From Flavobacterium psychrophilum (GTDB taxonomy: Bacteria; Bacteroidota; Bacteroidia; Flavobacteriales; Flavobacteriaceae), in NCBI GenBank assembly GCA_945860385.1, contig CAMAQD010000015.1:1-64000 (forward strand): a DNA stretch of 64,000 nt, given 5' to 3'. The translations under genes were made by a program, and so were the position numbers. Below, piece after piece: positions 33,892 through 41,997 of this stretch; position 1 is the stretch's first letter; each line of letters opens with the position of its first letter. Below the pieces are notes generated by a model that saw nothing but the letters and a program-made list of their open reading frames with translations, ran no database searches and was not told where the DNA came from.

Positions 33892-35577
33892 ATGAAAAAT
33901 CAAACACCAGAAAATACTTTTGATGCTATTGTAGTAGGTTCAGGAATCAGTGGCGGTTGGGCAGCCAAAGAGCTCACTCAAGGAGGTTTAAAAACATTGC
34001 TATTAGAAAGAGGTCGTAATGTACAACACATTATCGATTATACAACTGCTTTAAAAAGTCCGTGGGATTTTAAAAATAGAGGGCATTTAACCAATAAAGA
34101 TTTGGAGGAAAGACCTGTTCAAAGCAGTCATTGTGATGACACCAACAAACATTTTTTTGTTAACGACAAGGAAAATCCCTACACTCAGGTTAACCCTTAT
34201 AAATGGATAAGAGGGTATCAGGTTGGTGGCCGTTCGTTGACTTGGGGACGCCAGTGCTATCGCCTTTCCGATTTAGATTTCGAGGCTAATAAAAAAGATG
34301 GACACGGAGTAGATTGGCCCATTCGATACAATGATTTAGCCAAATGGTACGATTACGTTGAGGAATATGTTGGCATTAGTGGCAGTGCCGAATCGTTACC
34401 ACACTTGCCAGATGGTATTTTTTTGCCACCAATTCCAATGAACGCCGTAGAACTCCATTTGCAAGAAAAAATAAGTGCAGCATATACAGATCGGGTTATT
34501 ATAAATGGTAGAGTCGCTAATTTAACAGAAGCTAAAAACGGCAGAGGTCCTTGTCAGTATCGCAATTTATGCAGCAGAGGATGCCCATTTTCGGGATATT
34601 TTAGCAGTAATTCATCAACATTGTTAGATGCTCAGGAAACTGGTAATTTAACCCTAAGACCAGATTCTATCGTAAAAGAAGTACTGTATGATGAAAAGCA
34701 AAAAAAAGCAATTGGTGTTGTGGTCATTGATGCTATAACTAAAAAAGAAAAGAGCTACTATGCAAAAATAATTTTCTTAAATGCCTCAGCTATTGCAACA
34801 GCGGCTATTTTATTGAATTCTGTTTCGCCTTCTTTTCCAAATGGATTGGGGAATTCGAGTTTACAAATTGGACACAATCTAATGGATCACGTTGTAAATG
34901 AAGGAACTTATGGAACTTTTGATGGGTTAAAAGACAAATATTATGAAGGAAGATCTCCCGGCACATTTTACATTCCACGATTCCAAAATTTAGACAAGAA
35001 AATTGAAAAAACTGATTTTTTAAGAGGGTACGGCATTCAAGGGAAAGGAGAAAGAGAAAATTGGCAATCAGTAGATACCGTTGGTTTTGGGGTTTCTTTA
35101 AAAGCTAATTTGGCAACTCCCGGAAAATGGGAAATTGCACTTGGCGGACGAGGAGAATCGTTACCCAATTACGAAAACAAAATTACATTAGACACTGATA
35201 ATTTAGATCAATGGGGTTTGCCTATCGTAAAGGTTGACTTCGAATACAGAGAAAATGAATTAGCTATGTTAGAACATATGACTAAATCCAGCGAGGAAAT
35301 GCTAACCAAAGCAGGATTTAAGAATGTGGGAAGTTATAGAACTTATCCTGCTCCCGGCTCAGCAGTGCACGAAATGGGAACTGCAAGAATGGGTCATGAT
35401 CCCAAAACTTCGGTTTTAAACAAATACAACCAAATGCACGATGTTAAAAATGTTTTCATTACCGATGGGAGTTTTATGACCTCTTCCGGTTGTCAAAATC
35501 CGTCTTTAACTTATATGGCAATTACGGCCAGAGCGTGTAAATTTGCGCTTGAACAATTTCATTCAAATCAATTATGA
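33892..35577 (+). CDS. GMC family oxidoreductase, FAD-dependent catalytic subunit
   Basis: A 561-residue GMC enzyme. The FAD-binding motif is DAIVVGSGISGGWAAKELTQ, then GYQVGGRSLTWGRQCYRLS. Near the C-terminus are HEMGTARMG and CQNPSLTYMAITARA, with the catalytic His/Asn region. Cys221, Cys227 and Cys231 (CQYRNLCSRGCP) resemble the 3Fe-4S cluster site of bacterial FAD-glucose and fructose dehydrogenases. It probably oxidises a sugar or alcohol in the periplasm after export with its subunit-3 partner; it has no signal peptide itself. Its stop codon overlaps the next gene's ATG by 4 bp. Substrate unknown. Confidence 0.9.
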   Translation: MKNQTPENTFDAIVVGSGISGGWAAKELTQGGLKTLLLERGRNVQHIIDYTTALKSPWDFKNRGHLTNKDLEERPVQSSHCDDTNKHFFVNDKENPYTQVNPYKWIRGYQVGGRSLTWGRQCYRLSDLDFEANKKDGHGVDWPIRYNDLAKWYDYVEEYVGISGSAESLPHLPDGIFLPPIPMNAVELHLQEKISAAYTDRVIINGRVANLTEAKNGRGPCQYRNLCSRGCPFSGYFSSNSSTLLDAQETGNLTLRPDSIVKEVLYDEKQKKAIGVVVIDAITKKEKSYYAKIIFLNASAIATAAILLNSVSPSFPNGLGNSSLQIGHNLMDHVVNEGTYGTFDGLKDKYYEGRSPGTFYIPRFQNLDKKIEKTDFLRGYGIQGKGERENWQSVDTVGFGVSLKANLATPGKWEIALGGRGESLPNYENKITLDTDNLDQWGLPIVKVDFEYRENELAMLEHMTKSSEEMLTKAGFKNVGSYRTYPAPGSAVHEMGTARMGHDPKTSVLNKYNQMHDVKNVFITDGSFMTSSGCQNPSLTYMAITARACKFALEQFHSNQL

Positions 35578-36620
35578 AAAAAATAAAATTAGTATTATGG
35601 TTGGGTTTATTTTGCTTTATAGTTTTACAAATAGCCGAGTTTGTAATAAGAAAGCCGTCGTATACCATTAAAACTGAGGGAAAATTATATATCGTTAATA
35701 AACTCAGTAGCAGTATTACAGTTTTTGATTTGTTTCAAGGCAAAGAAATTACAGAAATTCCCATTGAAGTTGAACCCCACGACCCAACAACATTAACTGA
35801 CCAAAGTAAAGTTGTGGTCACTAATTACGGAACCCCTTCTATTTTAGGAAAAAGCATCACCGTTATTAACACTAAAACTAATACAATAGAAAAAACAATT
35901 GAGCTAGAGGGAAGTATAGCACCTCACGGAATTGTTGCTTTTCCAAAATCCAATAAAGTAGGAGTGGTAACCGATGTAGGTAATAATTTATTAGTGGTTG
36001 ATGTAGCAACAGGAATTGTCGAAAAAAACATACCCACTCAACAAATAGTCAGCCATCTTTTAGTGCTTCATCCCAATAAACCGTTAGCCTATGTGACCAA
36101 TATCAATTCAGGTTCTGTCAGTGTTATTGATCTAGAGAAAAATAAGGTAATTAAAATTATTCCCTGCGGTTTCAAAACGGAAGGAATTGATATTACTCCA
36201 GATGGGTCAGAAATTTGGGTAACCAATAATAAAGAAAACACAATCTCTGTTATCAACACAACCACTTACCAAATCACAAATACTTTGCCTAGTGGAAAAG
36301 AGTCTTTAAGACTAAAGTTTTCTATTGATGGTAAACATTGTTTGGTTACGAATGCTAGCGACGGAACCATTTCAGTTTATGACCAACACAGTAAAAAGCA
36401 AATCAAAACGATACAACTTCACGGTAAAACTACGTTCTTAGAAAAATTATTATATCATACGCCACGCCCAGTTGGTATTTTGATTCATCCAAACGGATTA
36501 TATGCTTTTGTTGCTAATTCCAACGCTAATAAAATTGAAGTGATTGATATGAAAACCTTTACTCTTGTTAGCAACATCGGAACTGCCAAGATTCCTGACG
36601 GTTTGACATTGGTGCAATAG
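35574..36620 (+). CDS. YVTN-type beta-propeller protein
   Basis: A 348-residue protein with an N-terminal membrane anchor or uncleaved signal (LVLWLGLFCFIVLQIAEFVI) and repeated 40-45-residue YVTN/YncE blades: KLYIVNKLSSSITVFDL, PLAYVTNINSGSVSVIDL, EIWVTNNKENTISVINT, LYAFVANSNANKIEVIDM. It should fold as a seven-bladed propeller in the periplasm. It has no CxxCH haem motif, so it is not a cytochrome. The ATG overlaps the GMC gene stop, so the two are co-translated. It may dock to, or regulate, the dehydrogenase; the function is not established. Confidence 0.88.
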   Translation: MKKIKLVLWLGLFCFIVLQIAEFVIRKPSYTIKTEGKLYIVNKLSSSITVFDLFQGKEITEIPIEVEPHDPTTLTDQSKVVVTNYGTPSILGKSITVINTKTNTIEKTIELEGSIAPHGIVAFPKSNKVGVVTDVGNNLLVVDVATGIVEKNIPTQQIVSHLLVLHPNKPLAYVTNINSGSVSVIDLEKNKVIKIIPCGFKTEGIDITPDGSEIWVTNNKENTISVINTTTYQITNTLPSGKESLRLKFSIDGKHCLVTNASDGTISVYDQHSKKQIKTIQLHGKTTFLEKLLYHTPRPVGILIHPNGLYAFVANSNANKIEVIDMKTFTLVSNIGTAKIPDGLTLVQ

Positions 36621-36667
36621 AAAAAAGCTTATTAATTCATCCAAAATAAAAAGCCCTGTAAACTATT

Positions 36668-36785
36668 TGAACTAAACCCAAAAATCAGGACAAATTTATA
36701 ATAAAATTTGATTGTAATGAACTCGATATTGTATCGGGCTCATTACTTTTAAGTTTAGTTTGATTCATTCCTTGTTAGAGTGTAC
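36668..36785 (-). mobile_element. IS3-family insertion sequence remnant (transposase C-terminus and one IS end)
   Basis: The minus strand, ending at a TAA at 36696-36698, encodes IKLNLKVMSPIQYRVHYNQ then ILL. The LKxMSPxQYRxHY pattern is the C-terminus of IS3-family (IS150-like) orfB transposases. An in-frame TGA just before the Ile (36765-36767) occupies the place of an expected codon (NKE-stop-IKLN; relatives have NNERIKLN), so the frame is dead. Beyond the stop, TGAACTAAACCC at 36668 on the plus strand looks like the IS terminal repeat. The rest of the element is missing. Confidence 0.75.
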
Positions 36786-36815
36786 TACATTATAAGTCAT
36801 CAGACTACATTGAAC

Positions 36816-36917
36816 TTGGTAAAACAAGCTTTAGACTTGGCAAAATTATCTCAAAACCTGTTGAAGGGCGAAGAACTTACGGCTTTCGTGAAGAGAAGTT
36901 TTGATTTGATAAAATAA
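36816..36917 (+). pseudogene. htpG: Truncated second htpG (last 33 codons only)
   Basis: The plus strand encodes LVKQALDLAKLSQNLLKGEE then LTAFVKRSFDLIK and a TAA stop. That is identical, residue for residue, to the last 33 residues of HtpG encoded at 7575-9473. The DNA differs at 12 third positions plus the stop codon, all silent. Left of 36816 the similarity ends abruptly at IS3-derived DNA. No start or ATPase domain is present. The silent-only pattern shows that this sequence diverged while still part of a functional gene and was truncated later. Confidence 0.93.
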
Positions 36918-36936
36918 TATCATAAAAATATATGCC

Positions 36937-36966
36937 AAAACCTGCGAGTGAAAATTTGCAGGTTTT
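36937..36966 (+). terminator. Diverged copy of the htpG terminator
   Basis: Arms aaaacctgcgagt and atttgcaggtttt pair over 13 positions with two G-U wobbles around the same GAAA loop as the htpG terminator at 9491-9520, followed by a T-run. Both substitutions keep pairing possible. It follows the truncated htpG stop codon by 19 bp. Confidence 0.85.
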
Positions 36967-37049
36967 TTTGTTTATAAAAAAACAGCTTGTTGAATAAAGA
37001 ATCCCGAACTTTGAATGTTGAAAATTATTAAATAATAAATTAAAACAAA

Positions 37050-37454
37050 ATGACTCTACATATAGAAACTCCCGCCCTACTCTTTTCAGCCACTTCATTA
37101 ATTTTATTGGCCTATACCAATCGCTTTCTGACCATTGCCCAAATCATTCGAAATTTAAAAAAAACGTATGACGAAGAAGAGAATAAAAGCGTTTTATTAG
37201 AAATTAAAAACCTCGACTTGCGATTGTCCCTCATTCGTTATATGCAAATGTTTGGGGTTTTGTGTTTATTTCTTTCCGTTTTTGCAATGCTATTATTGTT
37301 TATGGAACAACAAGAATTTGGCATTTATTTTTTTGGCTTAAGTTTACTTGCCTTGCTGATATCATTGGGAATTTCATTTTGGGAAATCAGCATTTCCATC
37401 GATGCATTACGCTTGCATTTGAGCGATTTGACGGATAAAAAAGATAAGGAATAA
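37050..37454 (+). CDS. DUF2721 family membrane protein
   Basis: A 134-residue protein with three hydrophobic helices: ETPALLFSATSLILLAYTNR, QMFGVLCLFLSVFAMLLLFM, and IYFFGLSLLALLISLGISFW. The loop TNRFLTIAQIIRNLK and the C-terminal EISISIDALRLHLSDL are typical of DUF2721. Function unknown. It directly follows the htpG remnant and terminator, which suggests that htpG-DUF2721 was the ancestral gene order before the 27-kb block came between them. Confidence 0.82.
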   Translation: MTLHIETPALLFSATSLILLAYTNRFLTIAQIIRNLKKTYDEEENKSVLLEIKNLDLRLSLIRYMQMFGVLCLFLSVFAMLLLFMEQQEFGIYFFGLSLLALLISLGISFWEISISIDALRLHLSDLTDKKDKE

Positions 37455-37546
37455 TAATAATAATATAGGTGAAAAATAAAAAAGAATTTTCATCAAATTA
37501 AACCATTTTGCAAAATCTAAGTCCAATTTTTATAGCACTTTAGATT

Positions 37547-38941
37547 ATGGATAAATTCACCCTTTGGTCCTTGCGACTCGGTTATTCGGCAAAACAAGCA
37601 AAAACGATTGACAAAATTGGCTTGAAAAAGTTCTTGGAACAATCTTTTGTCACACAATTCGATTCAAAAATTCCTGATTTTTTAGAAGACAGTCCAAAAT
37701 CATTTCAAGAATTAAAAGAAATCCGAAAAACCTTAAACACAGCAAATCCCGAAGCCAAAAAGGAAATGCTCAAAAAGGAAATACAGACTTCAGTCGAAAT
37801 GAAATCTTGGTGGATTGATAAAATGATAGAAAATGAGTTTCCACTTCTTGAAAAAATGACTTGTTTCTGGCACAATCATTATGTTTCCACTTTCCAAAAA
37901 GTAAAGGTAAATTATTGGGTTTTTCAACACAATCAAATCCTACGAGAGCATGCTTTTGGCAATTTCAAAACCTTGACCAAGAAAATCATCCAAAGCAATG
38001 CAATGGTCCGCTATCTCGACAATGTAGAAAATCGAAAAGATAAACTCAACGAAAACTTAAGTCGGGAATTGCTCGAACTTTTCACACTTGGCATCGGAAA
38101 TTACAGCGAAGAAGACATTAAAAACGGAGCAAAAGGATTGGCCGGATTAGGCATTGGCGAAGAAAACGCCGTTTACAGAAAATTTTTCGAAGAAAACGAA
38201 CCCTTTGTTTATCTTGGAAAAAAAGGAAATTTTAAAATCGACGAAATGATTGACATCATTTTCGAACAACCCAATATTCCGTATTTAATTACCCGCAAGA
38301 TATTAAAATGGTTCATTTATGACAATCCAAAAGAAGAGTTGGTGCACTATTATGGCGATTATTTCAAGAAAATGAACTTTGAAATCAAACCATTATTAAC
38401 CAAAATTTTTACGGAAGAATTTACCAAAAACAATGCAGGTTCCAAAATAAAAAATCCTTTGGAATACAGTTTGCAATTAATGGACGAACTGAATGTTACC
38501 GATCCTAATGCAAAATTAATCGCTTTTTTTATCAAGGAACAAGGGATGGAATTGTTCAACCAACCCAATGTGAAAGGTTGGGATGGAGGAAATTCTTGGC
38601 TCACTTCTCAAGTTTTCTTACAACGTAATAACGCCGCCGATTTGCTTTGCAATGGAAAGAACATAACTCGAGTCCAAAAGGATATGAATCAAAAGTCAAT
38701 GATGAAGCAAAACCCAAATCAACAACTGAATGTGAAATTGAATTGGAACAAAGAAGGCAACAGTAAGGAAATCATTGCTCAACTTTCGGAAAGATTATTA
38801 TTTCAAAAAGATGCAGCCAATCAACAAGATTTTGAACAAATATTAAAATACGATTTCGACAGCAAAACCGAAGGTTCGGAAAATGCTGTGATGCGATTGT
38901 TCAATTTTATGGTAAAAACTCCTGAATTCCAACTCATATAA
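37547..38941 (+). CDS. DUF1800 family protein
   Basis: A 464-residue protein with DUF1800 signatures: WSLRLGYSAKQAKTIDKIG, MTCFWHNHYVSTFQKVK, ENLSRELLELFTLGIGNYSE, and VKGWDGGNSWLTSQVFLQRN. Members are always found beside a DUF1501 protein, as here (10 bp downstream). The pair is widespread in Bacteroidota and Planctomycetes and has no established biochemical role. There is no clear signal peptide. Co-transcription with the DUF1501 gene is very likely. Confidence 0.9.
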   Translation: MDKFTLWSLRLGYSAKQAKTIDKIGLKKFLEQSFVTQFDSKIPDFLEDSPKSFQELKEIRKTLNTANPEAKKEMLKKEIQTSVEMKSWWIDKMIENEFPLLEKMTCFWHNHYVSTFQKVKVNYWVFQHNQILREHAFGNFKTLTKKIIQSNAMVRYLDNVENRKDKLNENLSRELLELFTLGIGNYSEEDIKNGAKGLAGLGIGEENAVYRKFFEENEPFVYLGKKGNFKIDEMIDIIFEQPNIPYLITRKILKWFIYDNPKEELVHYYGDYFKKMNFEIKPLLTKIFTEEFTKNNAGSKIKNPLEYSLQLMDELNVTDPNAKLIAFFIKEQGMELFNQPNVKGWDGGNSWLTSQVFLQRNNAADLLCNGKNITRVQKDMNQKSMMKQNPNQQLNVKLNWNKEGNSKEIIAQLSERLLFQKDAANQQDFEQILKYDFDSKTEGSENAVMRLFNFMVKTPEFQLI

Positions 38942-38951
38942 GTCTAGCATT

Positions 38952-40121
38952 ATGAACAGAAGAAATTTTTTAGCACTCACAGGAACTTTCACAGGCGGTT
39001 CACTTTTATTGCCTAATTTTTTATATTCCTTTGGTTCCCAAAATAATTTGGTTTTGGGCGAACAATGCGTGGTTTTCGTTCAATTGAATGGTGGAAATGA
39101 TGGCCTGAATACCTTTATTCCGTTTGAAGACGCACTTTATTATGACTTGCGTCCAAAGATTTCTCTTTCTAAAACCGAAGTTTTGAATTCATCAAAAGGG
39201 ATGGCTTTACATCCTGCTTTGAAAGGTTTTGCAATTATGCAGCAAACTGGCGATTTGTCGGTAATACAAAATGTGGGTTATCCGAATCCGGTTCGTTCCC
39301 ATTTCAGAAGTCAGGAAATTTGGCAAACGGCTCCAACAAATCAAGAATATTTAAGTGATGGTTGGCTGGGTCGTTATCTGGATTTACAATGTAAAGAACA
39401 TCAACCTACAGCCGGAATTAATTTGGATTCTATTGATAATTTAGCTTTGAAAGGCGAAGAACCCAATTCGATTACCGTAAAAGATCCAGAGCGATTTAGA
39501 ACCATAAGTAAAGCCGAAAATGAAGGTCAATTATCCAACAATCCTTCGCTAGATTTTGTTCGAAAAATAGCAAATTCCGTAGTGGAAGGTTCTGTTGATA
39601 TTCAGAAAGCATTGGCTAAATCAGCCGCTTCGGATGTGATTTATCCAAAAACTGGCTTGGCAAAAAATCTGGAATGGATATCAAAATTGATTAAAGGAAA
39701 CCTGAATTCGAAAGTATATTATACTTCGTTGGGCGGTTTTGACACCCACGACAATCAATTGGCCATTCACAAAAATAAACTAACAGAACTGAACGATGCA
39801 GTTTATAGTTTCTATGAAGATTTGAAAAAATCGCAACAATTGCAAAATGTAACTATAGTTGTTTTCTCTGAATTTGGTCGCCGTGTAAAAGACAACGGAC
39901 GAGGAACCGACCACGGAACGGCAGCTCCAATGTTTATCATTGGAGGAAATAACCGTGGAAAAATCATTGGTAACAACCCCAATCTTTCGGATTTGGACAA
40001 TGGTGATTTGAAACACCAGATTGATTTCAGAAGTGTTTACGCCGCTATTTTAAAAAACAAATTGGCTTTCGATTCTTCTAAAATTGGAATACAAAACAAA
40101 GCATTGGAAGGATTGTTTTAA
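38952..40121 (+). CDS. DUF1501 family protein (sulfatase-like fold), Tat-type leader
   Basis: A 389-residue protein with a twin-arginine-like leader (NRRNFLALTGTFTGGSLLLP) and DUF1501 motifs: VVFVQLNGGNDGLNTFIPF, NPVRSHFRSQEIWQT, YYTSLGGFDTHDNQ, VVFSEFGRRVKDNGRGTDHG, and MFIIGGNNRGK. DUF1501 proteins are distant relatives of the alkaline-phosphatase/sulfatase fold with conserved Asp/His positions. It is presumably exported through Tat as a folded protein. It follows the DUF1800 gene by 10 bp. Substrate unknown. Confidence 0.9.
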   Translation: MNRRNFLALTGTFTGGSLLLPNFLYSFGSQNNLVLGEQCVVFVQLNGGNDGLNTFIPFEDALYYDLRPKISLSKTEVLNSSKGMALHPALKGFAIMQQTGDLSVIQNVGYPNPVRSHFRSQEIWQTAPTNQEYLSDGWLGRYLDLQCKEHQPTAGINLDSIDNLALKGEEPNSITVKDPERFRTISKAENEGQLSNNPSLDFVRKIANSVVEGSVDIQKALAKSAASDVIYPKTGLAKNLEWISKLIKGNLNSKVYYTSLGGFDTHDNQLAIHKNKLTELNDAVYSFYEDLKKSQQLQNVTIVVFSEFGRRVKDNGRGTDHGTAAPMFIIGGNNRGKIIGNNPNLSDLDNGDLKHQIDFRSVYAAILKNKLAFDSSKIGIQNKALEGLF

Positions 40122-40192
40122 AAAAACCTGAACCTTCTGGCTTTCCATTCGCAACTATACCCTACTTTTGCGCCTCACTAAAATAAAATAAA

Positions 40193-40423
40193 ATGTTTGA
40201 TATTTCATTGACAGAATTGGTAGGTTATTTAGCATCACTAGTATTAATGATTTCATTTTTGATGAAAAACATAAATACCTTAAGAATAATAAACTCTTTA
40301 GGTTGCTCATTATTTGTTGTATACGGTTTTATGTTGGCAACTTCATGGCCAATAATTATTTCTAACACTTTCATATTAGGAGTAAATATTTTCTATTTAA
40401 CAAAACACTACCGAAATAAGTAG
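40193..40423 (+). CDS. Small membrane protein with three helices (YgjV/PQ-loop-like)
   Basis: A 76-residue protein with three hydrophobic segments (LVGYLASLVLMISFLMK, IINSLGCSLFVVYGFMLA, WPIIISNTFILGVNIFYL). The spacing and the Gly/Ser/Asn pattern resemble half-transporter SemiSWEET or YgjV-type proteins, although the PQ motif is missing. The open frame, length and ATG after an AT-rich leader support a real gene. It stands alone between the DUF1501 gene and aqpZ. The transport role is a guess from the fold. Confidence 0.6.
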   Translation: MFDISLTELVGYLASLVLMISFLMKNINTLRIINSLGCSLFVVYGFMLATSWPIIISNTFILGVNIFYLTKHYRNK

Positions 40424-40570
40424 TCTCAATGCTTTTCACTGTTAAAATAATATAGTATAACCGATTTAAAAGCATTATAATGTGCATTTCTATAAAATTT
40501 TAACAAAATTTTTTGGTTTAGATTTTCATTTAACTTAATTTCGTTTAATTAACAATCTAAATTTAACATT

Positions 40571-41278
40571 ATGAGAAAATTATTGGCAGAGTTTTTTGGT
40601 ACGTATTGGTTAGTTTTTGGAGGTTGCGGAAGCGCACTTTTTGCCGCAGGAATTCCAGATTTAGGAATTGGATTTGCAGGAGTTTCGCTTGCTTTTGGTT
40701 TAACCGTTTTGACAATGGCTTATGCTGTGGGTCACATTTCTGGAGGGCATTTTAATCCCGCAGTTTCTTTTGGATTATGGGCTGGTGGACGTTTTTCTGC
40801 CAAGGATTTAGTGCCTTATATTATCGCTCAATGCGTTGGAGCTATTGCAGCTGCAGCTACATTATTTGCAATTGCCTCTGGAAAAGCTGGTTTTGCTATT
40901 GATGCCACAAAAGCTGGTGCTTTTGCATCCAATGGTTTTGGTGCATTTTCTCCTGATGGATATACGATGCAAGCTGCTTTTATTGCTGAATTTATATTGA
41001 CATTGTTTTTCTTACTGGTTATTCTTGGTGCTACTGACAAATTTGCCAACGGAAAATTCGCTGGTGTTGCCATTGGACTAGCCTTAACATTAATTCACTT
41101 AATCAGTATTCCTATAACTAACACCTCAGTAAATCCTGCTCGTTCATTGTCTCAAGCTATTTTTGTGGGCGGAGAACCATTATCACAAGTTTGGTTATTT
41201 TGGTTAGCACCAATATTGGGAGCCATTGTAGCAGGACTTATTTATAAAAATTTACTTCAGGATACCTCAGAAGCTTAA
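40571..41278 (+). CDS. aqpZ: Aquaporin Z-type water channel
   Basis: The 235-residue protein has both NPA boxes in the right contexts ([20 protein letters not shown] and [16 protein letters not shown]) and six membrane helices starting [20 protein letters not shown]. The spacing around the second NPA (with Arg after it) and the compact length match the water-selective AqpZ rather than a glycerol facilitator. Inner-membrane location. It has a strong hairpin terminator, so it is monocistronic. A TTGG and TAATTTCG pair near 40513-40543 may be its promoter, with one mismatch to the Bacteroidota consensus. Confidence 0.95.
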   Translation: MRKLLAEFFGTYWLVFGGCGSALFAAGIPDLGIGFAGVSLAFGLTVLTMAYAVGHISGGHFNPAVSFGLWAGGRFSAKDLVPYIIAQCVGAIAAAATLFAIASGKAGFAIDATKAGAFASNGFGAFSPDGYTMQAAFIAEFILTLFFLLVILGATDKFANGKFAGVAIGLALTLIHLISIPITNTSVNPARSLSQAIFVGGEPLSQVWLFWLAPILGAIVAGLIYKNLLQDTSEA

Positions 41279-41299
41279 TCACGTTCTAAATTATATTTT

Positions 41300-41339
41300 A
41301 AAGAGAAAAACAAAGGTGAAAATCTTCGTTTTTCTCTTT
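41300..41339 (+). terminator. aqpZ terminator
   Basis: Perfect 12-bp arms aaagagaaaaac (41300-41311) and gtttttctcttt (41328-41339) with a 16-nt loop, followed by ATTTTTG. It ends 11 bp before the AlkB-like start codon. Confidence 0.75.
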
Positions 41340-41350
41340 ATTTTTGTAAA

Positions 41351-41953
41351 ATGAATTTCCTCTTTAAATCAGAACCTGTAATTTTTAATCTGCCAGATGC
41401 AGAAATCATTTATTATCCTCATTTTTTTGAAAAAAAAGAGGCTGATATACTTTTGGATAAATTATCTTCTCACATTCCTTGGCAACAAGATGACATTAGG
41501 GTATTTGGAAAAACCCATCCACAACCTCGATTAACTGCTTTGTTCGGTAATGAAGGAAAATCCTATTCCTATTCAAATATAAAAATGCAACCCCATCCTT
41601 GGAATGGACTTTTGCAAAAAATAAAATCACAGGTCGAAAGTGTTTCAGATATTAAATTCACCACAGTTTTGCTTAATCAGTATCGCGATGGAAAAGACAG
41701 CAACGGCTGGCATGCAGATAACGAAAAAGAGTTGGGCAATAATCCAATAATTGCCTCAGTTAGCTTTGGAACCGAAAGGGTTTTTCAATTGAAACACAAT
41801 ACCATTTCCAATTTGAAAAAGAATATTGTCCTAGAACACGGTAGTTTGTTGCTAATGAAAGGAACAACGCAGCACTTCTGGAAACATCAAATTCCGAAAA
41901 CTGCAAAAAAAATTGGTTCAAGAATAAATCTAACATTTCGTGTAATTGAATAG
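41351..41953 (+). CDS. AlkB-like 2-oxoglutarate/Fe(II) dioxygenase
   Basis: The 200-residue protein has the 2OG-Fe(II) oxygenase core: LNQYRDGKDSNGWHADNEKE supplies the H-x-D iron ligands. GSLLLMKGTTQHFWKHQIPK supplies the distal His, and SRINLTFRV supplies the 2OG-binding Arg. The ALKBH2/3-like PRLTALFG segment lies near residue 60. It should repair alkylated DNA or RNA bases (1-methyladenine, 3-methylcytosine) by oxidative demethylation. It lies 44 bp ahead of the desaturase-family gene, but no functional link is evident. Confidence 0.92.
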   Translation: MNFLFKSEPVIFNLPDAEIIYYPHFFEKKEADILLDKLSSHIPWQQDDIRVFGKTHPQPRLTALFGNEGKSYSYSNIKMQPHPWNGLLQKIKSQVESVSDIKFTTVLLNQYRDGKDSNGWHADNEKELGNNPIIASVSFGTERVFQLKHNTISNLKKNIVLEHGSLLLMKGTTQHFWKHQIPKTAKKIGSRINLTFRVIE

Positions 41954-41997
41954 AATATTTAAAAAAATCAGTAGATTTGAAAACAAATAGCGTTTTT

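Larger units (their letters stand above)
36621..37049. other. Junction region: IS3 remnant, truncated htpG copy and its terminator
   Basis: This 429-bp gap has no intact gene. In order it holds an insertion-sequence end and transposase C-terminus (minus strand, ~36668-36785), a 33-codon htpG 3' fragment (36816-36917), a copy of the htpG terminator (36937-36966), and ~45 bp that still resemble the DNA after the intact htpG (ataaagaat and gaactt shared near 36992-37012 and 9547-9563). It marks the right border of the signalling/polysaccharide block. Confidence 0.85.

Noticed and set aside
9474-36815. Interpretation of the block as a prophage or integrative conjugative element
   Set aside because: There is no integrase, relaxase, structural phage gene, tRNA att site or short direct repeat; flanking homology is to htpG instead.
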